From Actinoallomurus purpureus (GTDB lineage: Bacteria; Actinomycetota; Actinomycetes; Streptosporangiales; Streptosporangiaceae), in the NCBI RefSeq assembly GCF_024055795.1, contig NZ_JAMXMY010000005.1, positions 186,001 through 250,000 of the forward strand: DNA of 64,000 nt. Direction: 5' to 3'. Shown here in pieces: positions 24,445 to 31,882 of the stretch. Each line of letters opens with the position of its first letter. The first letter of the stretch is position 1. The translations under genes were made by a program, and so were the position numbers. The notes under the pieces were generated by a model. The model did no database searches, was not told the origin of the DNA, and saw only the letters and a list, made by a program, of their open reading frames with translations.

Positions 24445-26181
24445 ATGTCGTCTTTTTCCGGACCTCGTCCTCCGAATCTGCGTCTCGCCAGCACCGGCAC
24501 CCTGACGTACGGACTGCCCGTCGGGGAGGTTCTGGGCCTGTCTACTCTCGCGGGCGCCCGGCTCATCGCCGGGGCCGGTGGCCTCGGCCGCGTCGTGCAG
24601 CGCCTCAACGTCATGGAGGTCCCGGACGTCCTCGCCTGGGTCAAGCCGAACGAACTCCTCCTGACCACCGGCTATCCGCTGCGCCACACCCCCGAATCCC
24701 TCGGTCACCTGGTCGCCGACCTCGACGCGTGCGGTCTCGCGGCCCTCGCGGTCAAGCCCGGCCGCTACCTCGACCGCCTGCCGGCCGAGATGATCGAGCA
24801 GGCCGACGGGCTCGGCCTCCCGCTCATCGTGCTACCCGAGGACGTCGGGTTCGACGACATCCTCAACCAGGTGCTCACCGACATCCTCAACCGCCAGGCG
24901 GCGGTCCTGGCGCGCGGGGAGGAGGTGCACCGGGCCCTCGTGCAGATCGTGCTCTGCGGCGGTGGCCTGCAGGAGGTCACCGACGAGGTCGCCACGCTCC
25001 TGGACGCCGCCGTGGCCGTCCTGGACGGTGACGGCCGCCGGCTCGCGGCCTCCGGCGACGAGGCGCTCCCGACCCGGCTGCGGGCCGTACTGTCGGACCC
25101 CCGGCCGGCCGCGGCCGACGAGGCGTCGCCCCCGGACGTCCTCCCGCCCGTCTGGCCCGCCGCCCCCGCGGGCGACCGGCCCGGACTCGGCCGCCCGGTG
25201 CCCTCCGCGGGACCGGTGGCCTGCGACGACCCCGGGACCGCCGAGTTCGGCGGGCACATCGTCGTCCCCATCGTGGCCGGGGGGTTCACCTACGGACGGA
25301 TGGCGGCGATCGGCGTGTCAGCGCCCGACCTCGGCATCCTCGAACGCGCGGCCACGGTCGTGGCCCTCATCATCACCAAGCAGCAGGCCGTGTCCGCCGT
25401 GGAGAGCAAGTACCGCGCCGACTTCCTGCGCGACGTGCTCACCGGGCGCTCAGGCGCCGACGAGCGCGTCATCGCCCACAGCGCGAGCTTCGGCTGGGAC
25501 CTGGGCCGTCCCGCCGCCGTCGTCGTCGCCGAACTCGACCGCGGACCGGCGCGCGGCCCGGAGGAACGCGTCGTCCAGGACCGCCTGGTCGCCGCGTGGA
25601 CCTCGGCGGTCCGGCGCCGCGACCGCGAGGGCGCGGTCGCCGGGTTCTCCAGTGAGGTCGTCGCGGTCGTCGCCGCCGACGCCTGCGACGTCCAGGCGCT
25701 GGCCAAGGACGCCGCCGCGGTCTTCGCCGACCAGGAGCGCACGTTCTCCACCGGGGTGAGCCGCGTCGCGCAGCAGCCCGGCGACCTGCCGTCCACGTAC
25801 GACCAGGCCATCACGGCGGTACGGGTGGGGCGGCAGATGCACGGCGACGGGGCCATCGTGCACTTCGACGAGCTCGGCGTCTTCCGGCTGCTCAGCCTGG
25901 TCGAGAACACGTCCGAGCTGCACGCCTTCGTCCAGGAGACCCTCGGCGAGCTCGCCGGCGACCAGGACCCCGAGGCGGTCGACCTGCGCCGTACGCTGCA
26001 GGTACTCCTGGAGACCAACCTCAACGTCGCCGAGACCGCCCGCCGGCTGCACTTCCACTACAACACGCTCCGTTACCGCATCGGTAAACTGGAGCGCCTG
26101 CTGGGCCCGTTCACCGACGACGCCCATCTCCGCCTCAACCTCACCCTCGCGCTGCACGTCCTGCGCATGCGGGGGATCTGA
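24445..26181 (+). CDS. pucR: PucR family transcriptional regulator
   Basis: 578 residues. N-terminal PucR effector domain (VGEVLGLSTLAGARLIAGAG, RLNVMEVPDVLAWVKPNELLLTTGYPL), a central GGDEF-like CdaR region (STYDQAITAVRVGRQMH) and a C-terminal helix-turn-helix (LETNLNVAETARRLHFHYNTLRYR). PucR activates purine catabolism genes in Bacillus. It is followed after 96 nt by an NCS2 permease and is divergent from DUF2877, both likely targets. A GATAAT box lies at about 24354, within the divergent region. The ATG at 24445 was chosen because upstream residues do not match the family. Confidence 0.92.
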   Translation: MSSFSGPRPPNLRLASTGTLTYGLPVGEVLGLSTLAGARLIAGAGGLGRVVQRLNVMEVPDVLAWVKPNELLLTTGYPLRHTPESLGHLVADLDACGLAALAVKPGRYLDRLPAEMIEQADGLGLPLIVLPEDVGFDDILNQVLTDILNRQAAVLARGEEVHRALVQIVLCGGGLQEVTDEVATLLDAAVAVLDGDGRRLAASGDEALPTRLRAVLSDPRPAAADEASPPDVLPPVWPAAPAGDRPGLGRPVPSAGPVACDDPGTAEFGGHIVVPIVAGGFTYGRMAAIGVSAPDLGILERAATVVALIITKQQAVSAVESKYRADFLRDVLTGRSGADERVIAHSASFGWDLGRPAAVVVAELDRGPARGPEERVVQDRLVAAWTSAVRRRDREGAVAGFSSEVVAVVAADACDVQALAKDAAAVFADQERTFSTGVSRVAQQPGDLPSTYDQAITAVRVGRQMHGDGAIVHFDELGVFRLLSLVENTSELHAFVQETLGELAGDQDPEAVDLRRTLQVLLETNLNVAETARRLHFHYNTLRYRIGKLERLLGPFTDDAHLRLNLTLALHVLRMRGI

Positions 26182-26277
26182 GGCCCGACCGCCCGCGCGC
26201 GGGCCGGGCAGGCGTTCGCTCCACTGTGTGGGCGGGCGGTTCCGCCATGCCCGCGGCGACATCCCCGGGAGGACTCC

Positions 26278-27675
26278 ATGGCGATCGGCTGGAAACTGCA
26301 CGGCGACGGGCGTACACCCCCGCCGGGCGAGGTGGTCGCGCCGGACGAGCGCCTGTCGTGGGGACGCACCGTCGGCATCGGCGCCCAGCACGTGATCGCC
26401 ATGTTCGGCGCGACCTTCGTGTTCCCGGTCGTGATGGGGCTCGACCCGAACCTCGCGATCATGATGTCGGGCATCGCCACGATCATGTTCCTGCTGATCA
26501 CCGCCGGGAGGGTGCCGAGCTATCTCGGCACCAGCGCGTCCTTCGTCGGCGCCGTCGCCTCCATCCGCGCGGCGGGCGGTACCACCGCGAACGTGACCGG
26601 CGCGATCCTCGTCGCCGGCGCCGTGCTGGCCGTCGTCGGCCTGGTCATCCACGTTCTGGGCGCCGGGATCATCCACCGGATCTTCCCGCCCGTCGTCACC
26701 GGCGCGGTCGTCATGCTGATCGGCTTCAACCTCGCGCCGGTCGTCGCCGACGTCTACTGGCCGCAGGACCAGTGGGTCGCGCTCGCCACCCTCGCCGTCG
26801 TGGTGCTGTGCGCCGTGGTGCTCCGCGGCTTCTGGTCGCGGATCGCGGTGCTGCTCGGGCTGATCTTCGGCTTCCTGCTGTCGTGGATCCTCGACAGGAC
26901 CGCCGGCCGGATCACCGCGCCGGACGGCACCGGAAAGGTCAGCTCCCACTTCCGCGTCGACCTGAGCCACGTCAAGGCGGCGGACTGGTTCGGCCTGCCG
27001 CACTTCCACGCCCCGGACTTCAAGACCTCGGCCATCCTCGTCACCCTGCCCCCGGTCATCGCCCTGATCGCGGAGAACACCGGGCACGTCAAGGCGGTCG
27101 CCGCGATGACCGGCGCGGACCTCGACCCGTACGTCGGCCGCGCCATCGCCGCCGACGGCCTCGGCACCGTCCTGGCGGCCGCGGTCGGCGGCGCGCCGAC
27201 CACCACGTACGCCGAGAACATCGGCGTCATGGCCGCCACCAGGATCTACTCGACGGCCGCCTACTACGTCGCCGCGATCGTCGCGATCCTCGTCGGCCTG
27301 TGCCCCAAATTCGGCGCGCTGGTCGCATCGACCCCCGGCGGGGTCCTCGGCGGCATCACGGTCGTGCTGTACGGCATGATCGGCCTGCTCGGCGCGAAGA
27401 TCTGGATCGAGAACCGCGTCGACTTCGGCGACCCGGTCAACCTCGTCCCGGTGGCGGCGGGCCTCATCCTGGCCATCGGCAACGTCACCCTCAAGATCAC
27501 CAAGGACTTCCCGCTGCAGGGCATCGCCCTCGGCACCATCGCCGTCCTGCTCGGCTACCACGTCCTCAACGCCGTCCAGCGCACCCCGCGTGACACCGGC
27601 GCCGGCGTCATCGCCCCCGGCGAGCGCGACGCCATCCCCGGCGCCCCCGCCCGCCGCCCCGGCGACCCGGAGTAA
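26278..27675 (+). CDS. NCS2 nucleobase permease (uracil-xanthine type)
   Basis: 465 residues with about twelve or more membrane segments. Family motifs are GAQHVIAMFGATFVFPVV in the first helix, the helix 8 region PPVIALIAENTGHVKAV and GGAPTTTYAENIG, which carry the substrate and proton residues. It resembles the UraA/RutG branch, so uracil or a xanthine-like purine is the probable substrate. GGGAGG precedes the ATG. PucR immediately upstream suggests purine or pyrimidine induction. Confidence 0.92.
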   Translation: MAIGWKLHGDGRTPPPGEVVAPDERLSWGRTVGIGAQHVIAMFGATFVFPVVMGLDPNLAIMMSGIATIMFLLITAGRVPSYLGTSASFVGAVASIRAAGGTTANVTGAILVAGAVLAVVGLVIHVLGAGIIHRIFPPVVTGAVVMLIGFNLAPVVADVYWPQDQWVALATLAVVVLCAVVLRGFWSRIAVLLGLIFGFLLSWILDRTAGRITAPDGTGKVSSHFRVDLSHVKAADWFGLPHFHAPDFKTSAILVTLPPVIALIAENTGHVKAVAAMTGADLDPYVGRAIAADGLGTVLAAAVGGAPTTTYAENIGVMAATRIYSTAAYYVAAIVAILVGLCPKFGALVASTPGGVLGGITVVLYGMIGLLGAKIWIENRVDFGDPVNLVPVAAGLILAIGNVTLKITKDFPLQGIALGTIAVLLGYHVLNAVQRTPRDTGAGVIAPGERDAIPGAPARRPGDPE

Positions 27676-27686
27676 CGGCCCGGCCA

Positions 27687-27712
27687 CCGGCCGGGGCCTC
27701 GTCCCCGGCCGG
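27687..27712 (+). terminator. Terminator after NCS2 permease
   Basis: CCGGCCGGGG pairs perfectly with CCCCGGCCGG around CCTCGT, 12 nt after the stop codon. Confidence 0.75.
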
Positions 27713-28112
27713 CGTTCAGACCAGGGAGTGCCGGCGATAGCCGGCCTCCGGCGCCGCGAACGACAAGGAGCCCGGCGATCCCTCCGGATGCCGCCCCGTC
27801 CTCGCCACGGCCACCGTGCAAAGGTCTCGGAGAACACCCTTGTGGCGAGCCGGATTGCCCCGCGGTGTCCCCTTAACGGGACGGACCGCGAGGCGTTCGC
27901 CGAGCTTTCGGCACACCAGGCCACAGAGCGGCCTGGTTCGACGCGCTTGAACCCGGTGACGCCGGGCTTTGCCGCCACTGTTGACGCACAAATCCCGGCA
28001 ATTCCGGCAACCGACCGGCCACGCCGGCGGCAAGGAGTCGGTATCGGGAGCTGACCCGGTCTCGGTAGGGTGCGGCGGAATCGAGGGCCGTGCAGGGATC
28101 GGAGCAGAGGCG
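27713..28112. other. 400-nt intergenic region
   Basis: Open frames exist on both strands but none has a ribosome site, family resemblance or consistent codon use. It ends with the ribosome site (GGAGCAGAGG) of the NUDIX gene. Possibly degraded coding DNA; nothing more can be supported. Confidence 0.5.
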
Positions 28113-28511
28113 ATGTCGTTCATCGACAAGGTGGCGTGGATTCGGGTCGAGGACGGCAGGGTCCTCAGCACGCGCTCGCGGGGGAAAGACGCGTACTACC
28201 TCCCCGGTGGCAAACGCGAGGCGGGGGAGAGCGACGCGCAGACCCTGGCCCGGGAGGTCGAGGAGGAACTCACCGTCGCGATCGTCCCCGAGACCGTCGC
28301 CCATCTCGGCACGTACGAGGCGCAGGCGCACGGTCATCCGGACGGCGTGAAGGTCAGGATGACCTGCTATACGGGCGACTACCTGGGAACCATCACGCCC
28401 AGCAGCGAGATCGAAGAGGTGGTCTGGCTGTCCTACGCCGACCGCGACCGCGTCTCCCCGGTGGACAAGCTCATCTTCGACGCTCTACGAGCGTCCGGGC
28501 ACCTGTCCTGA
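28113..28511 (+). CDS. NUDIX hydrolase
   Basis: 132 residues. The Nudix box is intact (GGKREAGES...REVEEEL, residues 32-53), with the Glu residues that bind magnesium. Such enzymes cleave nucleoside diphosphates linked to another group, for house-cleaning or signalling; the substrate cannot be told. GGAGCAGAGG precedes the ATG. It is convergent with the HD-domain gene and a repeat copy separates the two. Confidence 0.9.
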   Translation: MSFIDKVAWIRVEDGRVLSTRSRGKDAYYLPGGKREAGESDAQTLAREVEEELTVAIVPETVAHLGTYEAQAHGHPDGVKVRMTCYTGDYLGTITPSSEIEEVVWLSYADRDRVSPVDKLIFDALRASGHLS

Positions 28512-28544
28512 CAGACCGTCGCTTCGACCGGCCTCGCGCATGCG

Positions 28545-28569
28545 TCAGGTGGCGGTGAGCGTCCACTGA
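28545..28569 (-). pseudogene. Possible C-terminal scrap of the lipoprotein family
   Basis: On the reverse strand this reads Q-W-T-L-T-A-T-stop, matching at DNA level (TCAGGTGGCGGTGAG) the end of the lipoprotein gene at 30331. Only about eight codons match, so it may be chance. Confidence 0.3.
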
Positions 28570-28627
28570 GCGCAGTGACCTCCGAGGATCGGGGGAGCGG
28601 CGCATTTTCCTGGCCCCGCGTCCGGCC

Positions 28628-28703
28628 GTTTCCACGCCGTTTCGTCTCAGCGGAAAATTATCGCCTGGGTAGACGGCCCGGAACGCGATGGCACGTCGGC
28701 CGG
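28628..28703. repeat. Dispersed repeat, copy B
   Basis: Matches copy A at 15572-15650, including GTTTCCACG, GAAAATTATCG and AGACGGC. It lies between the convergent NUDIX and HD genes. Confidence 0.65.
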
Positions 28704-28736
28704 TCGCCGTCCGCGGCACAGACTCCCTCCGTCTCC

Positions 28737-29384
28737 CTACTCGGGCCAGCGGGACTCCAGGATGGTCGTCACGAAGTCGCCTCGGGTGAATCCCGGGACG
28801 TAGCGGGCGAGGACGTCGGCCTTGACGTTGCCGAACGTTGTCTCGGGCTTCGGTGCGATGCCCTCGGTGAAGGCGTTCAGGATGCGGTGCTTGAAATCCG
28901 GCCTCGGGTGCAGCGCGACGATCGCCTCCCGGTCGGCGTCGCTGATGGCCTCGTAGCCGATGCCCAGCACGTCGTACTCCACCCCGGCGGTGACCAGGGC
29001 GACCTCTGGCTCCATGTACTCGGGGATGCCGGGCGTGGTGTGCAGGGCGATGGCCGTCCAGACCCGCCGGATGCTGTCCTCGGGCACACCATGGCGCTGC
29101 AGGAAGCGGCGCGCCTCGTCGGCGCTGTCCACCTCGAACCGGCGGCCGCTCCCGCGATGCGCCTCTCCCAGGCCCACGTCGTGGAACATCGCGCCGACGT
29201 AGAGCAACTCCGGATCCCAGCTCAGGCCGCGAACGCGCCCCTGGAGACTGCCGAACCAGTAGACACGGCGCGAGTGATGGTAGATCAGCTCGTCCGTGGT
29301 GTCCCGGATGAGCTCGGTCGCCTCGGTGGCGAGCTTCGTATCCGGTATGGCGACACCCGCCAGGGACTGATCGGAAACCGCCAT
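28737..29384 (-). CDS. HD-domain phosphohydrolase-like protein
   Basis: 215 residues from ATG 29384, preceded by GGGAGA. The metal set of the HD superfamily is visible: H37 in YHHSRRVYWF, the HD pair at 68-69 in AMFHDVGLG, and H115 in AIALHTTPG. Overall it resembles the cyanamide-hydratase-like HD group. The substrate is unknown. It is divergent from the methyltransferase at 29573. Confidence 0.88.
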   Translation of the reverse strand: MAVSDQSLAGVAIPDTKLATEATELIRDTTDELIYHHSRRVYWFGSLQGRVRGLSWDPELLYVGAMFHDVGLGEAHRGSGRRFEVDSADEARRFLQRHGVPEDSIRRVWTAIALHTTPGIPEYMEPEVALVTAGVEYDVLGIGYEAISDADREAIVALHPRPDFKHRILNAFTEGIAPKPETTFGNVKADVLARYVPGFTRGDFVTTILESRWPE

Positions 29385-29572
29385 CGAACATCTCCCGGTG
29401 TGAGTCCGTAGGTCCGGCCGCCTGCCCTTCCACAGTGGATGTCCGGACGTTCTTGTCACCACGTCCGTACGGCCAAATCACTCACAAATCCGGCATGCCG
29501 TTGGGACCGAACATCCGGTTCGCCTGAGTGCCGGATGCCCCCATCTCTGGGCGGACGTGGGAAGCTGGACGC

Positions 29573-30217
29573 GTGGTGGATCTTGCTAACCAGGCCGCGT
29601 ACTGGGATTCCGCGGGTGCGACCAAGACGTTCGGGCATCCGGTCGAGCGGTCCTGGTTGGACCGGATCGGCCCGGAGGCGCGCGTCCTCGACTACGGATG
29701 TGGCTACGGGCGGCTGACGGGGCTGCTCGCCGAGTGGGGGTTCGGGAACGTCGAAGGCGTGGACGTCGCCCCCAATCTCATCGCGCGGGCCCGCGAGGAG
29801 CATCCGGGCGCCCGGTTCGCGGTGCTGGACGATCCTCCCCGGCTGGAGGACGGTGACGGCAGCGTCGACGCGGTGCTGCTGTTCGCGCTGCTGACCTGCG
29901 TGCCCACCGACGACGGACAGCGGGCGCTGGTCGCGGAGCTCCGCCGTGTCCTGCGGCCGGGCGGCCTTCTCTACGTGAGCGACCTGTGCCTGCAACAGGA
30001 CGAGCGCAACGTTGCCCGCTATGACGAGTTCGCCGCGAAGTACGGCACGTACGGGATCTTCGAGACGGGTGACGGCGCCGTCTGCCGCCACCACAGCCCG
30101 GACTGGTTCGGAGAGCTGTTCGCGGGGTTCGAACGTGTCGCGGACCGGCAGGTGCTCATACGGACGATGAACGGCAACCCGATCGTCGGTACCCAGCTCC
30201 TGCTGGCGAAAGGCTGA
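29573..30217 (+). CDS. SAM-dependent methyltransferase (class I)
   Basis: About 214 residues from GTG 29573, 8 nt after GGGAAG; GTG 29576 or 29528 are alternatives. Motif I is VLDYGCGYGRLTGLL, motif II has the acidic VEGVDVAPN, and motif IV follows in DAVLLFALL. A small methyltransferase of the ubiE/type 11 group. It is a single gene, so the substrate cannot be inferred. Confidence 0.88.
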   Translation: MVDLANQAAYWDSAGATKTFGHPVERSWLDRIGPEARVLDYGCGYGRLTGLLAEWGFGNVEGVDVAPNLIARAREEHPGARFAVLDDPPRLEDGDGSVDAVLLFALLTCVPTDDGQRALVAELRRVLRPGGLLYVSDLCLQQDERNVARYDEFAAKYGTYGIFETGDGAVCRHHSPDWFGELFAGFERVADRQVLIRTMNGNPIVGTQLLLAKG

Positions 30218-30270
30218 CGGTCACGGATCGAGGCGGTCTTGGAACCCTCGGTCCGCGACGGGACGATTGG

Positions 30271-30297
30271 GCCGCCGCCGCCGCCGCCGCCGCCGGC
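30271..30297. repeat. GCC trinucleotide run
   Basis: Eight consecutive GCC/CCG units in the spacer after the methyltransferase; a simple repeat with no evident role. Confidence 0.85.
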
Positions 30298-30330
30298 CGA
30301 TGCCGCGTGCCGATCGGCCGTGCGGATGAC

Positions 30331-30956
30331 TCAGGTGGCGGTGAGTGTCCAGTCCACGGAGGGTCGCTGTCGCCACGCCGGGGTGCGGATGGTCAGCCGA
30401 TGCTCGCCGAGGGTGAGCCCCGGAATGAGCACCCAGTATCCGTGGTCAGTGATCAGGGGTTCGTCGTCGAAGACGAGCACCGATCCCCGCACTCGGTGGA
30501 TGCGGTACGGCGAGTCGTTGGCGACCTCGATCGGGGTCAGTGGCCTGCCGTCGAGGCGTACGTCTATCGGGCCAGGGTGAACGGGGGCTGGGACGTCGAC
30601 GGAGCCGGCGACTTCACGGGGTAGTGGGCGGCCAGCACCGGGGCGAGGATGAGGCGACGCGCGGGAACGGCACAGCGAAGGTGGGGGCTTTCGAGGGTGC
30701 CGCCTCCGGCGAGTAGCCAGATGTCGGCCGGCTGTTTCAGACCGCACCGTTTCGGGTCGAAGAAGTCGTCCGACGATATCGTCGCGGCTCGCTGCCACCA
30801 TCGGCGAGCCGCGTCATGCAGATCCGGGGTCCCGGACGAAGGAGAAGCGCTGGGCGGCGCCGCTGCTCTCGGAGGCAGGGCCGGCTCGCTCCGGCCCTCC
30901 GCGCAGCCGGCCGCGGCGAGCAGACAAATGCCCGCTGCCCCAAGACGAGCGATCAC
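30331..30956 (-). pseudogene. Lipoprotein gene interrupted by a frameshift
   Basis: The 5' part (from ATG 30956) encodes a lipoprotein signal with lipobox LAAAGC (Cys18) and a domain with FFDPKRCGLKQPADIWLLAG and HLRCAVPARR. It then reaches a stop at 30564. A second frame covers the rest: VRLDGRPLTPIEVANDSPYR, HGYWVLIPGLTLGEHRLTIR and SVDWTLTAT-stop at 30331. The two frames overlap and join by a -1 shift between about 30640 and 30590, as if one base were lost. Repaired, the protein is about 208 residues, a secreted lipoprotein of unknown function. Sequencing error cannot be excluded. Confidence 0.75.
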
Positions 30957-31083
30957 AGATCTCCCTCACGAGCGCATTGACGAAGCGCAGCGAGCGTACT
31001 CATCGCACAATCTCGGCTGGTAGGTATTCGATGCCGCCGAAAGGCATTGACTCCGAGCGCACGATCTTGCGCGGTTCAAGCAG

Positions 31084-31227
31084 GTGCAGACCTTGCTCGG
31101 ACAGTGGCGCCCGCGAGCGATCGCTTACGCGCGGCCGGGATACGAAGAGGCCGTTCAGGATGCTCTCCAGGGGTGTTCGGAGGCGTTCGTTCGGTACGGT
31201 CCCCCGGAGTGGGAAGGCCTCGTCTGA
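31084..31227 (+). CDS. Small ORF upstream of toxin-like gene
   Basis: 47 codons from GTG, ending in a TGA that overlaps the following gene. The text (ARPGYEEAVQDALQGC, YGPPEWEGLV) and codon use look coding. The frame is open back to a TGA just before 31053 without a better start, so the N-terminus may be lost. It could be an antitoxin remnant for the next gene; no family is recognised. Confidence 0.35.
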   Translation: MQTLLGQWRPRAIAYARPGYEEAVQDALQGCSEAFVRYGPPEWEGLV

Positions 31228-31556
31228 GCTACAAGTTCGATGGCTTTCACGGACGTGCACTGTATGAGCTGAACGGGCTTCCTGAGCAGGTGCGGAATGG
31301 CCCTTTATTGCAGCGTCTCCTCGATCTCCTGGAAGAACCCTGGAATGCGGTTGCAGAGCGTCCAGGCCAGTCGGCGGTCAGACAAACGTTCTTCGGCGAT
31401 GACGGCCAAGGAATGTTGACTTTCATCGTCGATGACGAGACAGGCAGTCTGCGGGTTATCGACATCCTCTGGCCGGGCTGGCTGCTCACGGAGTTCGGTT
31501 TCCTCGGCGGTGAGCGTGCAGCGATATGCACCGTCCGAGGCTCGACCACATCCTGA
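31209..31556 (+). CDS. RelE/ParE-like toxin candidate
   Basis: 115 residues from GTG 31209; no strong ribosome site, so the start is uncertain. The core (LPEQVRNGPLLQRLLDLLEEPWNAV, RQTFFGDDGQGMLTFIVDDE, RVIDILWPG) has the size and beta-strand pattern of RelE/ParE-superfamily proteins. The end of a small ORF overlaps its start, an arrangement typical of toxin-antitoxin pairs. Similarity is weak and the assignment is tentative. Confidence 0.45.
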   Translation: MGRPRLSYKFDGFHGRALYELNGLPEQVRNGPLLQRLLDLLEEPWNAVAERPGQSAVRQTFFGDDGQGMLTFIVDDETGSLRVIDILWPGWLLTEFGFLGGERAAICTVRGSTTS

Positions 31557-31613
31557 TCCCTGGCGGTCACTGCTCATAGGGGACAGTGCCCGCCTCAACG
31601 GGCCGCTCGCTGA

Positions 31614-31658
31614 TCACGTGGCTGTGAGTGTCCACTCCGCGTACGGGACCCAGTTGCG
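31614..31658 (-). pseudogene. C-terminal remnant of the lipoprotein family
   Basis: On the reverse strand this reads RNWVPYAEWTLTAT-stop, closely like the end of the broken lipoprotein at 30331 (VDWTLTAT-stop). The codon next upstream but one is a stop, so only about 15 codons survive. Confidence 0.5.
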
Positions 31659-31694
31659 AGTTCATTGCAACTGCGTGCTAGTTGCGTTTATAGT
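31651..31694 (+). promoter_or_regulatory. Promoter with overlapping operator for MFS gene
   Basis: CAGTTGC and GCAACTG arms (31651-31657, 31667-31673) with a 9-nt centre overlap a -35 box TTGCAA (31665-31670). A -10 box TATAGT (31689-31694) follows after 18 nt. The AGTTGC/GCAACT half-sites resemble MarR-type operators that control MFS exporters. No marR gene is next to it. Confidence 0.6.
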
Positions 31695-31882
31695 CACGAC
31701 GCGGAGATGATCACGGCCTCGTACCAGCCGCCATGGCGCGGTCGGCGGATCCAGGCCGCTGGGATCACCGCGTTCATCGGCGCCGCCGGTGATCGTCAGG
31801 TCACGGGCGACCGGGCGGCATCACCACCCCGGCGGGGTCCTCCGCTGACGTATCGGATCAGAGCGAATTGGGAGGGCCCCTC

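Larger units (their letters stand above)
31557..31882. other. 326-nt region before the MFS gene
   Basis: Holds a C-terminal lipoprotein scrap on the reverse strand (31614-31658), a strong promoter with overlapping palindrome (31651-31694) and a leader of about 185 nt to the MFS start. No other gene is supported. Confidence 0.6.

Noticed and set aside
25450-27978. 842-codon open frame on the reverse strand
   Set aside because: It lies opposite the pucR and NCS2 permease genes; its composition (Asp/Gly/Arg-rich, no family text) is that of an antisense shadow in high-GC DNA.
27713-28112. Reverse-strand ORF with a cysteine-rich start
   Set aside because: No ribosome site, mixed codon use and no recognisable family; it overlaps the start of the NUDIX gene.
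28471-29481. 336-codon reverse-strand frame
   Set aside because: Shadow of the HD-domain gene in another frame; Arg/Gly-rich text without family resemblance.
30271-30297. GCC run as a regulatory element
   Set aside because: A simple trinucleotide repeat in a short spacer with no further signal.
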